Shown here: one piece after another, positions 17,348 to 27,823 of the stretch
How the letters are laid out: each line of letters opens with the position of its first letter
Numbering within the stretch: the first letter of the stretch is position 1
Assembly: GCF_010725725.1 (NCBI RefSeq)
Contig: NZ_AP022599.1
Coordinates: forward strand, 5,394,001-5,458,000
DNA: 64,000 nt
Source: Mycolicibacterium pulveris
Lineage (GTDB): Bacteria > Actinomycetota > Actinomycetes > Mycobacteriales > Mycobacteriaceae
Direction: 5' to 3'
Translations under genes and position numbers: made by a program
The notes under the pieces: model-generated
The model's database searches: none
Seen by the model: the letters and a program-made list of their open reading frames with translations, nothing else
Told to the model about the DNA's origin: nothing

Positions 17348-18007
17348 GTGCTGTGGGACTGGGATTTCGCGTGGGAGGTGCTGCCGAAGATCGTCGGGGA
17401 CGGTCTGCGCATCACGTTCGTGGCGACCGTCGCCGGTTCGGTACTGGCCTACAGCCTGGGGCTGGTGCTGGCGCTGCTGCGCCGGTCACGCATCCGCGTG
17501 GTCAGCACCGTTACTTGGGCGTTCATCGAGTTCGTACGCAGCACACCGCTTTTGGTGCAGATCTTCTTTTTCTTCTTCGTGCTGCCCGACTTCGGTCTCA
17601 AGTTCGAGCCGCTGACCACCGGCATCATCGCGATCGGGCTGCACTACTCGACCTACACCGCCGAGGTGTATCGGGCCGGCATCGAAGCGGTGCCGGCCGG
17701 CCAGTGGGAGGCGGCTGTCGCGCTCAACCTTCCCCGCCGACGGGTGTGGACCGCGGTGATCCTTCCGCAGGCCATTCCGCGGGTGCTGCCTGCGCTGGGC
17801 AATTACACGATCTCGATGCTCAAGGAGACGCCGCTGCTGTTGATGATCGGCGTGCTCGACATCGTCGGCGTCGCCAACCAGCTCGGCTCCCGCGCGTTCC
17901 GCTACGTCGAGCCGATCACGATCGCCGGCGTGCTGTTCCTCGTGCTCAGTTACTCGGCGTCCCTACTGGTGCGATGGATGGAGCGGCGTGTCAGATACAC
18001 CGGCTGA
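17348..18007 (+). CDS. ehuD: ABC transporter permease, EhuD-type
   Basis: GTG 17348, 4 nt after the ehuC stop, gives 219 residues beginning VLWDWDFAWEVLP. It has the same permease architecture as EhuC with its own EAA loop (WEAAVALNLPRRRVWTAVIL). A striking run of six phenylalanines (FFFFFF around residue 75) lies in a membrane helix. Its 3' end overlaps the ATPase gene by 20 nt. Confidence 0.83.
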   Translation: MLWDWDFAWEVLPKIVGDGLRITFVATVAGSVLAYSLGLVLALLRRSRIRVVSTVTWAFIEFVRSTPLLVQIFFFFFVLPDFGLKFEPLTTGIIAIGLHYSTYTAEVYRAGIEAVPAGQWEAAVALNLPRRRVWTAVILPQAIPRVLPALGNYTISMLKETPLLLMIGVLDIVGVANQLGSRAFRYVEPITIAGVLFLVLSYSASLLVRWMERRVRYTG

Positions 18008-18773
18008 GATGATTCGGTTCGACCAGGTCGTCAAGCGGTTCGACGACACCACCGTGCTCGACCATCTGAGTTTCTCGGTACGGCCGAGCGAGTTCGTCGC
18101 GCTCATCGGTCCCAGCGGTTCGGGCAAGACGACGGTCCTTCGGCTGCTGATGACGTTGGAACAGGTCGACGAGGGGCGCATCTTCGTCGGCGGGCAGTGC
18201 CTGAGCCACATGACCCGCGTCGGCAAGCAGGTGCCTGCCGACGAGAAACATCAACGGGAGGTCCGCAGACGAATCGGTATGGTGTTCCAGCAGTTCAACC
18301 TCTTCCCCAACATGCGGGTGCTGCAGAACATCACCGAGGCGCCGATCCGCTCGCTGGGCCTGCCCCGCGCCGAGGCCGAGGTCAGGGCGCGCGAGCTGCT
18401 GGAGCTGGTCGGGCTGGCCGACAAGGTCGATGCGCGCCCCTACCAGCTGTCGGGCGGCCAGCAGCAGCGGGTCGCGATCGCCCGCGCGCTGGCCATGCAA
18501 CCCGAGGTGCTGCTGCTCGACGAGGTCACCTCGGCGCTGGACCCGGAGTTGGTGGCCGGAGTCCTTGCGCTGCTCAAGGACATCGCCGCCAGCACGGACA
18601 TCACGTTTCTGTGCGTCACCCACGAAATGGATTTCGCCCGCGACGTTTCCGACAGGGTGCTCATGCTCGACCACGGCCGCATCGTGGAGGACGCGCCGCC
18701 GGACAAGCTGTTCACCGATCCCGAAAGCGACCGCACCCGAGCGTTTTTGCGGGCGGTGCTGGAGCGCGGTTGA
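17988..18773 (+). CDS. ehuA: ABC transporter ATP-binding protein, EhuA-type
   Basis: The 261-residue ATPase has Walker A GPSGSGKTT (residues 41-49), Q-loop VFQQFNLFPNM, signature LSGGQQQR, Walker B LLLDEVTSALDP and switch His in CVTHEMDFA. It powers import through EhuC/EhuD. The GTG start lies inside ehuD (20-nt overlap), so the four genes form one transcription unit. In M. tuberculosis ppiB and relA are neighbours; this operon and its flanking genes are extra here. Confidence 0.85.
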   Translation: MSDTPAEMIRFDQVVKRFDDTTVLDHLSFSVRPSEFVALIGPSGSGKTTVLRLLMTLEQVDEGRIFVGGQCLSHMTRVGKQVPADEKHQREVRRRIGMVFQQFNLFPNMRVLQNITEAPIRSLGLPRAEAEVRARELLELVGLADKVDARPYQLSGGQQQRVAIARALAMQPEVLLLDEVTSALDPELVAGVLALLKDIAASTDITFLCVTHEMDFARDVSDRVLMLDHGRIVEDAPPDKLFTDPESDRTRAFLRAVLERG

Positions 18774-18790
18774 ATTCCCGCCTAGCCCAT

Positions 18791-18847
18791 CGATTGTGCG
18801 GTCTCATCCGCGCGTCCCGGCGTGTCGCGGATGAAACCGCACACTCG
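18791..18847. terminator. Bidirectional palindromic terminator, third member of the palindrome family
   Basis: Arms of 17 nt at 18796-18812 and 18826-18842 pair at 16 positions, and pairing extends outward to 18791 and 18847 with one mismatch; the loop is 13 nt. It sits between two converging stops (18773 and 18865). There is no U-tract, as is common in mycobacteria. It shares the core CGGCGTGTCG (reverse complement CGACACGCCG) and the terminal pattern with the 58-bp elements at 6038 and 10668. Confidence 0.7.
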
Positions 18848-18864
18848 GCGAAAAAGTCGACCGG

Positions 18865-20052
18865 CTACCAGCGCAGCAGCGCGCCGATGCCGTTGGCCTC
18901 GGCCAGCACGCCGCCGGACGCACCCTCGACGGGGGTGATCCGCGCATCGATCTCGAGTGCCCGCTCGACGAGCCGTTCGGTAAGCCGGGGCTCGGGCGTC
19001 GCTTTCGCGCTGGGAGGCGCCTCTTCGCCGGCGTAGAGCAACCCGTTGGCGTCCACCGAGCCCACGTAGCGGACTTCCGGGTCGTACACCAGATGCGCGA
19101 CCCTGCCGTCGTTCAGCGCCCCGGTCACCTCCGACAACCCCAACGCGCCGGACTTGGTCCCGGCGGCCTCGCGCACCTGGGTCAACAGCTGTTGCTCGTA
19201 CTCCTTGTGCTGGGTGTGCAGCCGTTCGGTGACCATGCGGGCCAGTGACGCGTCGTCGACCCCGCTGAGGACCCGGGTGTCGGCGAGCACCTTGTCCCGA
19301 ACGGTCGCCGGAAACCGCGAAATCGCGGCGTCGGTCCAGGTGTCGCCCCCGGAGACGAGGATCCGCTGCCAGCCGTTCTCCTCGGCCACCTTCGCGACCG
19401 CGTCGACCACCTGGTCCAAAAATCGCTCGCTGCGTTCGCGCTGGCGGGCCTTGCGCTGTTCGCGCACCGGGGTGTTGAACTGCCCGGGCGGGCCGCCGCC
19501 GATCTGGCCGGCCCGCTCATGCGGCGCCTGGACGTACTCGTTCTCCATCGTCTGCACCGCGCGCAGCACACCCACGTGCCACTCGAGCAGGCGGGCGTCG
19601 TCGGCGGTGATGATGACGACACCCGCTTTGCGGCCTTCGTCGAGCATCTCGAGCAGCGGGTGAATGAACGGGCCGCTGTCAAACACCAATCGGGTGGTCA
19701 CCGGCATCGCGCTTTCCAGGTGCGACGTCCAGTCGCTGCCCAGCCCGAAGAAGGCGATGCGCCCGCGGCCCGACACGGCCGGGGTCAGCAGGGTTTCGAT
19801 CTGCGGCCAGAGCCGGTCCAGTGCGGCGGCCACCTCGCGGCCGCGCTCCAAGCTGCCGTCCTCGGAGGCTCGGCGCTGCAACTCGCGGTACCGGTTCTTG
19901 AGGTCGATGGCGGCGGCGAGCAGGTTCGGATCCTGGCTCGGATCGGCGTTCACGTAGACGGACAACACGCCGAGTTCGTCACCGCGTCGCGACAGTTCTC
20001 GCAAACCTGCGTCGTCGAGTTGCTCAAGCATGACCACGTTTTCCACTCCCAT
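18865..20052 (-). CDS. baeRF/Vms1-like (eRF1-related) protein
   Basis: This protein of up to 395 residues begins LEQLDDAGLRELSRRGDELGVLSVYVNADPS and has a Rossmann-like middle region (RIAFFGLGSDW, GVVIITADDARLLEWHVG) followed by a long charged helix (REQRKARQRERSERFLDQVVD) and ILVSGGDTW. This resembles the bacterial archaeo-eRF1 (baeRF) or Vms1/Ankzf1-like families, proposed to act on peptidyl-tRNA or ribosomes under stress. No GGQ-type motif is evident, so activity is uncertain. ATG 20052 is used; GTG 20037 has a better spaced GGGAGTGG. It ends convergently with ehuA and lies just downstream of relA on the same strand. Confidence 0.55.
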   Translation of the reverse strand: MGVENVVMLEQLDDAGLRELSRRGDELGVLSVYVNADPSQDPNLLAAAIDLKNRYRELQRRASEDGSLERGREVAAALDRLWPQIETLLTPAVSGRGRIAFFGLGSDWTSHLESAMPVTTRLVFDSGPFIHPLLEMLDEGRKAGVVIITADDARLLEWHVGVLRAVQTMENEYVQAPHERAGQIGGGPPGQFNTPVREQRKARQRERSERFLDQVVDAVAKVAEENGWQRILVSGGDTWTDAAISRFPATVRDKVLADTRVLSGVDDASLARMVTERLHTQHKEYEQQLLTQVREAAGTKSGALGLSEVTGALNDGRVAHLVYDPEVRYVGSVDANGLLYAGEEAPPSAKATPEPRLTERLVERALEIDARITPVEGASGGVLAEANGIGALLRW

Positions 20053-20061
20053 CAGCGGCGA

Positions 20062-22413
20062 TCAGGCCGCGGACGTCACCCGGTAGACGTCGTAGACGCC
20101 CTCGACATTGCGCACCACATTAAGCACATGCCCCAAATGCTTGGGGTCACCCATCTCGAAGGTGAAGCGGCTGATCGCCACCCGATCGTTGGACGTCGTC
20201 ACCGACGCCGACAGGATGTTCACCTTCTCGTCGGCCAGCACCCGTGTCACGTCGGACAACAGCCGGTGCCGATCCAGCGCTTCGACCTGGATGGCCACCA
20301 GGAACACCGAGGACGGCGACGGCGCCCACAGCACATCGATGATGCGCTCCGACTGTTGTTGCAGCGACGCGGCGTTGGTGCAGTCGGTGCGGTGCACGCT
20401 GACGCCGCCGCCTCGGGTGACGAAACCCATGATGTTGTCACCGGGTACCGGCGTGCAGCACTTGGCCAGCTTGGTCAACACTCCCGGGGCGCCGGGCACC
20501 GCGACGCCGACGTCCTCGGAGCTGCGTTGGCGCACCGGCATGGTCGACGGGGTGGACCGCTCAGCGAGCTCGTCGACGGCTTCCTCGTCGCCGCCGAACT
20601 GGGCCACCAGGCGCTGCACCACGTGACGCGCCGACACGTGCCCCTCGCCGATGGCGGTGTACAGCGCCGACACGTCGGCGTACCGCAGGTCCCTGGCCAA
20701 ACTGGCCATCGACTCCGCACTCATCAAGCGCTGCAACGGAAGTCCGCCTCGCCGTACCTCGCGGGCGATGGCTTCTTTACCCGCCTCCAGCGCCTCCTCG
20801 CGTCGCTCCTTGGCGAACCACTGGCGGATCTTGGCCTTCGCGCGCGGCGACACCACAAAGCTCTGCCAGTCGCGTGACGGCCCGGCGTTGGGCGCCTTGG
20901 ACGTGAAAACCTCGACGACTTCCCCGTTTTCGAGTTTGCGCTCCAGCGCTACCAGTCGGCCGTTGACCCGCGCGCCGATACAGCGGTGACCGACCTCGGT
21001 GTGCACCGCGTAGGCGAAGTCCACGGGCGTGGACCCCGTCGGAAGGGTGACCACGTCGCCCTTCGGGGTGAACACGAAGATCTCCTGCACGGCAAGGTCG
21101 TAGCGCAGGGATTCGAGGAACTCGCCGGGGTCGGCGGCCTCCCGCTGCCAGTCGAGCAGTTGACGCATCCACGCCATGTCGTCGATCTCGGCGGCGGCGT
21201 GGGGATGCGGAACCCCGTTGCGGCCCTTGGATTCCTTGTACCGCCAGTGCGCGGCGATGCCCCACTCGGCGGTCTTGTGCATGTCGTGGGTGCGGATCTG
21301 GATCTCCAGCGGCTTGCCCTCGGAGCCGATGACCGTGGTGTGCAGCGACTGGTACACCCCGTAGCGGGGCTGGGCGATGTAGTCCTTGAACCGCCCGGCC
21401 ATCGGCTGCCACAACGAGTGCACCACGCCGAGCGCGGCGTAACAGTCCCGGATCTCGTCGCACAGGATCCGCACCCCGACCAGGTCGTGGATGTCGTCGA
21501 AGTCGCGGCCCTTGACGATCATCTTCTGATAGATCGACCAGTAGTGCTTGGGTCGGCCTTCCACCACCGCGTCGATCTTCGAAGCGCTGAGCGTGGCGGC
21601 GATCTCGTCGCGCACCTTGGCCAGGTAGGTGTCACGCGACGGCGCCCGGTCGGCGACCAGGCGCACGATCTCGTCGTACTTCTTGGGGTGCAGGATCGCG
21701 AACGCCAGGTCTTCGAGCTCCCATTTCACCGTGGCCATGCCGAGCCGATGCGCCAGCGGCGCAATGACTTCCAGCGTTTCGCGGGCCTTGCGGACCTGCT
21801 TCTCCGGCGGCAGGAACCGCATGGTGCGCATGTTGTGCAGCCGGTCGGCGACCTTGATGACCAGCACGCGCGCGTCGCGGGCCATCGCGATGATCATCTT
21901 GCGGATGGTTTCGCCCTCGGCCGCCGTGCCCAGCGCGACCTGATCCAGCTTGGTGACGCCGTCGACGAGGTGGGCAACCTCGGTGCCGAACTCCTCGGTC
22001 AACGCCTCCAGGGTGTAGCCGGTGTCCTCGACGGTGTCGTGCAGCAGCGCGGCGATCAGCGTGGTGGTGTCCATCCCCAGTTCGGCCAGGATGTTGGCCA
22101 CCGCCAGCGGATGGGTGATGTACGGGTCACCGGAGCGGCGCAGCTGATCGGCGTGGCGCTCCTCGGCCACCTCGTACGCGCGCTGCAGCAATTGCAGGTT
22201 GGCCTTCGGGTAGAACTCCTTGTGCACCGCGACCAGCGGCTCGAGCACCGGGTTGATGGCGCTGCGCTGCGCGGTCATCCGGCGGGCCAGCCGGGCGCGC
22301 ACCCGCCGCGACGCGCTGGTCGAGGTCTTGGGCACCTCCAGCGGTTGGGTTTCGGGCGACTGCGCCGCGGGAGGCGATTGCAGGGCCGGTCCCGTGCGGG
22401 GCTCGTCAGCCAT
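20062..22413 (-). CDS. relA: Bifunctional (p)ppGpp synthetase/hydrolase Rel
   Basis: The product has 783 residues. The N-terminal HD hydrolase domain shows [10 protein letters not shown] and [10 protein letters not shown]; the synthetase domain includes [31 protein letters not shown] and the basic RxKD-type loop; a TGS domain ([19 protein letters not shown]) and a C-terminal ACT domain follow. The enzyme makes and degrades (p)ppGpp in the stringent response at the ribosome. ATG 22413 is chosen because AGGAGG (22424-22419) is 5 nt upstream; the in-frame GTG at 22419 overlaps that Shine-Dalgarno. It matches Rv2583c. Confidence 0.97.
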   Translation of the reverse strand: MADEPRTGPALQSPPAAQSPETQPLEVPKTSTSASRRVRARLARRMTAQRSAINPVLEPLVAVHKEFYPKANLQLLQRAYEVAEERHADQLRRSGDPYITHPLAVANILAELGMDTTTLIAALLHDTVEDTGYTLEALTEEFGTEVAHLVDGVTKLDQVALGTAAEGETIRKMIIAMARDARVLVIKVADRLHNMRTMRFLPPEKQVRKARETLEVIAPLAHRLGMATVKWELEDLAFAILHPKKYDEIVRLVADRAPSRDTYLAKVRDEIAATLSASKIDAVVEGRPKHYWSIYQKMIVKGRDFDDIHDLVGVRILCDEIRDCYAALGVVHSLWQPMAGRFKDYIAQPRYGVYQSLHTTVIGSEGKPLEIQIRTHDMHKTAEWGIAAHWRYKESKGRNGVPHPHAAAEIDDMAWMRQLLDWQREAADPGEFLESLRYDLAVQEIFVFTPKGDVVTLPTGSTPVDFAYAVHTEVGHRCIGARVNGRLVALERKLENGEVVEVFTSKAPNAGPSRDWQSFVVSPRAKAKIRQWFAKERREEALEAGKEAIAREVRRGGLPLQRLMSAESMASLARDLRYADVSALYTAIGEGHVSARHVVQRLVAQFGGDEEAVDELAERSTPSTMPVRQRSSEDVGVAVPGAPGVLTKLAKCCTPVPGDNIMGFVTRGGGVSVHRTDCTNAASLQQQSERIIDVLWAPSPSSVFLVAIQVEALDRHRLLSDVTRVLADEKVNILSASVTTSNDRVAISRFTFEMGDPKHLGHVLNVVRNVEGVYDVYRVTSAA

Positions 22414-22459
22414 GGTCACCTCCTGTCCAGCGAAATCCTCCAGACTTCGAGGATATCGT

Positions 22460-23011
22460 TCAGATGGTGTGCAGGGACGTCACCCGCAGGCCGGAGATGG
22501 CGGCGCGGCCCTGCAGCGCGGCCAGTTCGAGCACGACGGCGGCACCGGTCACCGTCGCGCCCGCATGGTCCAGCAGTTTCGCGGTGGCCGCCACGGTCCC
22601 GCCGGTGGCCAGCACGTCGTCGATGATGAACACCGAGCGCCCGGTGAGCTCGATGCCGTCGGCGGGAATCTCCAGCGCCGCCGTGCCGTACTCGAGCACA
22701 TAGGTTTCGCTGCGCACCGGCGGCGGCAGCTTGCCGCCTTTGCGGACCGCCAGCACCCCGGTGCCGAGCCGGATGGCGACCGCGGCGCCGAGCAGGAAAC
22801 CACGGGCGTCGATGCCTGCGACCAGCTCGGCGCCCCGCGCGGCCTGCGCCAGCGCATCGGTGACGACCGCGAGCCCGTGCGCGTCGGCCAGCAGCGGAGT
22901 CAGGTCCTTGAACTGCACGCCCAGTTCGGGAAAGTCGGGCACTTCGCGCAATTTCGAGGCGATGAACGCCGACACCTCCGAACCCGACGCCGGTTCGGTG
23001 GCCCCGGTCAC
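22460..23011 (-). CDS. apt: Adenine phosphoribosyltransferase
   Basis: The 183-residue product has the PRPP-binding motif [13 protein letters not shown] and the type I PRTase pattern [11 protein letters not shown] and [10 protein letters not shown]. It salvages adenine to AMP using PRPP. The GTG start at 23011 overlaps the stop of the lipoprotein gene (GTGA), so the two are coupled. The frame is open further upstream, but that part overlaps the lipoprotein gene and lacks family similarity. It corresponds to Rv2584c. Confidence 0.94.
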   Translation of the reverse strand: MTGATEPASGSEVSAFIASKLREVPDFPELGVQFKDLTPLLADAHGLAVVTDALAQAARGAELVAGIDARGFLLGAAVAIRLGTGVLAVRKGGKLPPPVRSETYVLEYGTAALEIPADGIELTGRSVFIIDDVLATGGTVAATAKLLDHAGATVTGAAVVLELAALQGRAAISGLRVTSLHTI

Positions 23012-24660
23012 CGCGCCAGGCTCCAACGGTCCATGTTCCACCCCGCACCCCATCTCGTCGGGTTGCTCGCTACCGCGTACATTTTGTTCGACGTCAGCAC
23101 GGTGCGCTGCTGACGGTACAGCGGCAGGGTCGGCATGTCGGCCCACAGAATGGTTCCGCCCTCACCGAGCAGCCGCGCGGTCTCCTTGGGGTCGGCGGTG
23201 ACCGCCAACGTCGCGATGATCTCGTCGATCCGGGGGTTGGAGAAGCGCGACAGGTTGTTGCCGTTGGCCGAGTGCAGATCGTAGGCGTCCATGGCGGACG
23301 ATCCGCTCGACCCGCTGCCGGGCGACCCGCCGGTGGTGGCGATAAGCACGTCGATCTCGTTGTTGCGCAACGTTATCGGTCCCGTCGTGTCGGTGGCGAC
23401 GTCTTCGACGGTGATGCCGGCCGGTGCACATGCCTGGGCGATGGCGCCGACGGTCGCGGCCATGCGCGGGTTGGGGCTCTGATAGCCGATGCGCACGGTC
23501 AGCGGACGCCCTTCCAGCGCGCCGCGCGCGGCGTCAGGGTTGGCGGCGACGAACCCGCTGGCCTCGGCGGCTCCTTCCACGGCGCTGTAGGCGTCTTCGG
23601 TGGTCGGGTTCAAACGCGCGTTGGCGATCGGCATCTGGGCGTTGCGCGCGATCATGTCACGCGGCGTGCAATGGGCCAACGCGCGGCGCGCCGGGACGGC
23701 CGCCAGCGGGCCCTGGGAGGCGAAGATCAGCTGCTCGATGGACGCCGACGGCGACTCCGTGCGGACATAGTCGTCGGGCGGGTTCAGCGTGCCCCACGAA
23801 CCGGTGGCGATGTCGACGACGTCGTAAGCGCCCTCGTTGACCCGATCCTGCATGTTGTCGGGCCGCGGCCAGACGGTGACCTTCTTGGTGACCGGCGCCG
23901 CGCCCCACCACTTGTCGTTGGCGACCAGCACGATCGCGCCCTCGTCGGTCACCGAGTCCAGCTTGTAGGGGCCCGACGACGGGAACTTCTTGAGGTCAAG
24001 ATCGGGCGTGAGCGCCCAGGTGCTGTTCCAGACCTGCGCGATGCGCTCGACCGTCGCGCCGTCGTTGTCGGCGATCGCGGTGGCCACCCCTCCGTCACCC
24101 AGCCCCAGGACGTCGGCGATGACGTGCGACGGCATCATCGACGTCGCGCTGAACAGCTGGCCGTAGTCGACGAAGCCGCGGTCCGGGAAGAACGACACCC
24201 GCGCCTTCTTCTGCCCGGGTGTGCACTCGATGCCGGCGATGTCGCTGTATCCGGCGCGGCTGGCCGCGTCGAAACCCGGGAACCGGCCGGCCTGCGATGC
24301 CCAGGCCAGCACCATGTCGTCGCAGGTGACGGGTTTACCGTCGGAGTACACCGCGTCGGCGTCGATTTCGTAGTCGAGCACCAGCGGGCTGCGGCCCACC
24401 ACCGAGACCGAACCGAAGTCGGTGTCGCCGACGATCTGGCCGTCGGGGCCGTGATAGGTGAAGCCCGTCAGCACGCGGGCGAAAGCCTGCGGAGCCGCTG
24501 AGGCCGCCCCCTCGACCGTGTTGGTGTTGTAGGTGGTCACGGGGCCGTCCACGGCGTAGTCGATGCTGTCGGCGGGGCTACGCGAACACGACGCCAACCC
24601 CGCGGCGCCCAGCACCAGAACAGCCGCCAACACACCGCCGCGCCGGCACCGGCCCGTCAT
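23008..24660 (-). CDS. Family 5 substrate-binding lipoprotein (Rv2585c type)
   Basis: The product has 550 residues with a lipoprotein signal peptide ending LASC (Cys25). The body has the oligopeptide/nickel-binding protein fold order ([28 protein letters not shown] start, [17 protein letters not shown], ending with [11 protein letters not shown]). No permease or ATPase genes adjoin it, unlike typical Dpp or Opp operons, so its partner transporter is unknown. It lies between secF and apt, as in M. tuberculosis, with a 6-nt gap to secF. Confidence 0.87.
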   Translation of the reverse strand: MTGRCRRGGVLAAVLVLGAAGLASCSRSPADSIDYAVDGPVTTYNTNTVEGAASAAPQAFARVLTGFTYHGPDGQIVGDTDFGSVSVVGRSPLVLDYEIDADAVYSDGKPVTCDDMVLAWASQAGRFPGFDAASRAGYSDIAGIECTPGQKKARVSFFPDRGFVDYGQLFSATSMMPSHVIADVLGLGDGGVATAIADNDGATVERIAQVWNSTWALTPDLDLKKFPSSGPYKLDSVTDEGAIVLVANDKWWGAAPVTKKVTVWPRPDNMQDRVNEGAYDVVDIATGSWGTLNPPDDYVRTESPSASIEQLIFASQGPLAAVPARRALAHCTPRDMIARNAQMPIANARLNPTTEDAYSAVEGAAEASGFVAANPDAARGALEGRPLTVRIGYQSPNPRMAATVGAIAQACAPAGITVEDVATDTTGPITLRNNEIDVLIATTGGSPGSGSSGSSAMDAYDLHSANGNNLSRFSNPRIDEIIATLAVTADPKETARLLGEGGTILWADMPTLPLYRQQRTVLTSNKMYAVASNPTRWGAGWNMDRWSLAR

Positions 24661-24666
24661 CTCCGG

Positions 24667-25929
24667 CTACCGCCGCCGCGTGTTGCGCTTACCCGACGGT
24701 CGCCCGGTTCGGCTCGTGGTTGGCCGTACGGGCCGCGCGCCCGGCGCGGGCTTGTCCGGCGGCGGGGTGCTGCTCGCGGCCGGTGCCGCGGCGACGGTCT
24801 GCGGTTCGTCGTCCTTGCCCGCCTCGTTGCCGGTGTCGTCGGCGTCGGCGGCCTTGGCTTCGGCGCCCTTGCGGCGGTTCATCACCCGGCGGGTGTGGTT
24901 GCGCACCAGCTCGGTGCGCTCGCGCATGCTCACCAGCAGCGGGGTGGCGAAGAAGATCGACGAGTAGGTGCCGACGACCACGCCGACCATCTGCACCAGC
25001 GCCAGGTCCATCAGGGTGCCGACGCCCAGCATCCACACCGCGATCACCATCAGCGCCACGATCGGCAGCACCGAGATCACGCTGGTGTTGATCGACCGCA
25101 TGAAGGTCTGGTTGACGGCCAGGTTGGCCTGTTCGGCGAAGGTGCGGCGGGTGGTGTGCTCGAAGCCCTGGGTGTTCTCCTCGACCTTGTCGAACACGAT
25201 GACGGTGTCGTAGAGGGAGAAGCCGAGGATTGTCAGCAGACCGATCACCATGGCCGGGGTGACCTCGAAGCCGACGATCGAGTACACGCCCGCGGTGACG
25301 ATGATGTCGAACGCCAGCGTCGCCATCGCCGCGATCGACATGTAGCGCTCGTAGCGCACGGTGATGTAGATGGTGGCCAGCACGACGAACACCACCAGGG
25401 CGATCAGCGCCTTCTGGGTGATCTGACCGCCCCAGGTCTCCGAGACCGCCGAGTCGCTGATCGCCAGCCTGCTCGGAACACCGTCGCTGCCAAGGGGTTT
25501 GAATTCGTCGAACAGCGCGGTGCGCAGCTCTTCGGTCTCCTCGTTGGTCAAGTGCTCGGAGCGGATCTGCACGGTGGCCGATCCGCCGCTGCCGACCAGG
25601 ACGACGGATTCGGGGGTCTTGCCCAGCGTCTCGGTGAACACATCCTCGACCTGCTGCACCGAGATGGTGCCCGTCTCGGTGGCCGCGGGTACCGCCACCT
25701 TGGTGCCGCCCTCGAAGTCGATGCCCAGGGTGAACCCGCGCAACAGCATGCTGGCGATGCACACCGCGACGATCAGACCGCTGACCGTGAACCACAGCTT
25801 GCGCCTGCCGACCACCTCGAACGCCCCGGTGCCGGTGTAGAGGCGCATGAAGAAGTTGTGCTTGGGCGTCGCCGATTCCAGGCTGGGCGCCTCCACGGCG
25901 GTCGATTCGGACGTGTGTTTAGCGGCCAT
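24667..25929 (-). CDS. secF: Protein translocase subunit SecF
   Basis: The 420-residue product has six membrane helices and conserved phrases GIDFEGGTK near helix 1, FSLYDTVIVFDKVEEN and NQTFMRSINTSV in the C-terminal helices. With SecD it forms the proton-driven complex that pulls exported proteins out of the SecYEG channel. The C-terminal tail of about 60 residues is Ala/Pro/Arg-rich (PPPDKPAPGARPVRPTT). It lies 3 nt after secD. It corresponds to Rv2586c. Confidence 0.96.
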   Translation of the reverse strand: MAAKHTSESTAVEAPSLESATPKHNFFMRLYTGTGAFEVVGRRKLWFTVSGLIVAVCIASMLLRGFTLGIDFEGGTKVAVPAATETGTISVQQVEDVFTETLGKTPESVVLVGSGGSATVQIRSEHLTNEETEELRTALFDEFKPLGSDGVPSRLAISDSAVSETWGGQITQKALIALVVFVVLATIYITVRYERYMSIAAMATLAFDIIVTAGVYSIVGFEVTPAMVIGLLTILGFSLYDTVIVFDKVEENTQGFEHTTRRTFAEQANLAVNQTFMRSINTSVISVLPIVALMVIAVWMLGVGTLMDLALVQMVGVVVGTYSSIFFATPLLVSMRERTELVRNHTRRVMNRRKGAEAKAADADDTGNEAGKDDEPQTVAAAPAASSTPPPDKPAPGARPVRPTTSRTGRPSGKRNTRRR

Positions 25930-25932
25930 CTC

Positions 25933-27759
25933 TCAGTTCCGTCCCGTCGCGTGTGCCGCCGCTCGTCGCTCTCGGGCGATCTGCTGCACCGCCCCGAGGC
26001 CGTTGAACGCCGGTTTGGCGAATGTCGTCGACTTCGACGCCAGATACACCAGCGGCCAGGTGACCAGGAAGACGACGGTGACGTCGAGCACGGTCGTCAG
26101 GCCCAGGGTGAAGGCGAAGCCCTTCACCTGGCCGACCGCCAGGATGTACAGCACCACCGCGGCCAGCAGCGTCACGGCGTTTCCGGACACGATCGTCTTG
26201 CGCGCCCTGGCCCAACCGCGTGGTACCGCAGAGCGGAACGAACGGCCTTCGCGTATCTCGTCTTTGATGCGTTCGAAGAACACCACGAACGAGTCGGCCG
26301 TCATACCGATACCGATGACCAGACCCGCGATGCCGGCGAGATCCAGCGTGTAGTTGATCCATCTGCCGAGCAGCACGAGTATCGCGTAAACCATTGCGCC
26401 GGAAGCGACCAGCGACAGCGCGACCAGAATCCCCAGCAGCCGGTAGAACAGCAGCGAGTACAACAGCACGGCCGCCAGCCCCACCGCGCCGGCGATCAGA
26501 CCCGCCCGCAGCGAGGACAGTCCCAGTGTGGCCGAGACGGTTTCGGCTTCTGAGGATTCGAACGACAACGGCAGCGAACCGTACTTCAGCACGTTGGCGA
26601 GCTCGCGTGCCGACTGCTGGTTGAACTGTCCGGTGATCTGGGTCCGGCCGCCCGGGATCGCCTCCTGGATCGCCGGTGCGCTGACGACCTTGGAGTCGAG
26701 CACGAACGCGGTCTGGGTGCCGACGTTGGCGGCGGTGAAGTCAGCCCAGGTCTTGGAGGCGTCACTCTTGAACTGCAGATCCACGACGTATTCGCCGCGC
26801 TGCTGATCCAGACCCGAGTTGGCGTTCTCGATCTGCTCGCCGCTGATGATCGAGGGGGCCAGCAGGTACACCTCTTCGCCGTTGGTCGAGCACGTGATCA
26901 GCGGCTGGTTCGGGTCGTCGTGGCCGGCCAGGACGTCGTCCTCGCCGCAACGGGTGGCCTGAAACTGCAGCGCCAGGATCTGGATCGTCTGGTCGGTGCT
27001 CTGACGCAACTGCTTTTCGTCGTCGATGCGCTTCTGCAGCGGCACGTCCTCGGGCGACTTGGGCGCCTCGCCGGGGGGCGGCGGTGGTGCAGGGCTGGGT
27101 GACGGCGGCGCCGGGGTGCCCGGCGTCGGCGGCGGCGTCGGCGCGGGCTGCGCCGGCGGTTCCTCGGGGTACGGACGCGGCTGCGGCGCGGGCGGCGGCG
27201 TCTCCTGCCCGCCCTGCGCGGGTTGCTGCCCACCTTCGGCGGGCAGCGGGGCGCCCGGTTCGGCGGGAGCGGGCATCCCGGGCATGCCGGGGAGTCCGGG
27301 CATTCCCGGCAGACCCGGTATGCCACCGGGGGTGGCGGGCGGCGCGCCCTCGGGCCCCTCCGTCGGCGGCTGCTGCATGGCGGGGATGGCGTGGATGACC
27401 GGCCGGATGTAGAGCCGTGCGGTCTGGCCGAGGCTGCGCGCGTCGCTGGTGTCGCTGCCGGGCACGGTGATGACCAGGTTGTTGCCGTCGATGATGACCT
27501 CAGAGCCCGAGACGCCCAACCCGTTGACGCGGTCGTTGATGATCTGCTGGGCCTGGTTGAGCGCCTCGCGGGTGGGCGCCGATCCGTCCGGTGTGCGCGC
27601 GGTCAGGGTGACACGGGTGCCACCCTGCAGGTCGATGCCCAATTTCGGCTCGGCCTGCTTGTCTCCGGTGAGAAAGACAAGGAGGTAAGCGCCGATGAGC
27701 AACGCCAAGAACAGCGACAGATAGCGGTATGGGTGCACCGGCGCCGAAGACGATGCCAC
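25933..27759 (-). CDS. secD: Protein translocase subunit SecD
   Basis: This 608-residue protein has an N-terminal helix, [14 protein letters not shown] near residue 40, a large P1 periplasmic domain, and C-terminal helices with [19 protein letters not shown]. Residues about 130-240 form a proline/glycine-rich insert, including a collagen-like (GxP)n run at 146-163, followed by proline runs. This insert is absent from compact SecD proteins but is known in a shorter form in mycobacteria. It works with SecF and probably YajC, and lies 64 nt downstream of yajC. It corresponds to Rv2587c. Confidence 0.96.
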   Translation of the reverse strand: MASSSAPVHPYRYLSLFLALLIGAYLLVFLTGDKQAEPKLGIDLQGGTRVTLTARTPDGSAPTREALNQAQQIINDRVNGLGVSGSEVIIDGNNLVITVPGSDTSDARSLGQTARLYIRPVIHAIPAMQQPPTEGPEGAPPATPGGIPGLPGMPGLPGMPGMPAPAEPGAPLPAEGGQQPAQGGQETPPPAPQPRPYPEEPPAQPAPTPPPTPGTPAPPSPSPAPPPPPGEAPKSPEDVPLQKRIDDEKQLRQSTDQTIQILALQFQATRCGEDDVLAGHDDPNQPLITCSTNGEEVYLLAPSIISGEQIENANSGLDQQRGEYVVDLQFKSDASKTWADFTAANVGTQTAFVLDSKVVSAPAIQEAIPGGRTQITGQFNQQSARELANVLKYGSLPLSFESSEAETVSATLGLSSLRAGLIAGAVGLAAVLLYSLLFYRLLGILVALSLVASGAMVYAILVLLGRWINYTLDLAGIAGLVIGIGMTADSFVVFFERIKDEIREGRSFRSAVPRGWARARKTIVSGNAVTLLAAVVLYILAVGQVKGFAFTLGLTTVLDVTVVFLVTWPLVYLASKSTTFAKPAFNGLGAVQQIARERRAAAHATGRN

Positions 27760-27823
27760 GTTTCAGGGTCTCCTTGAGGTCAGTTCGTCAGCACCGCAAA
27801 GCGTACGTGCTCTTGCTGAGTCC

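Noticed and set aside
20986..22626. 546-codon plus-strand open frame antisense to relA
   Set aside because: It is a shadow of the Rel coding sequence, rich in Arg, His and Val without motifs.
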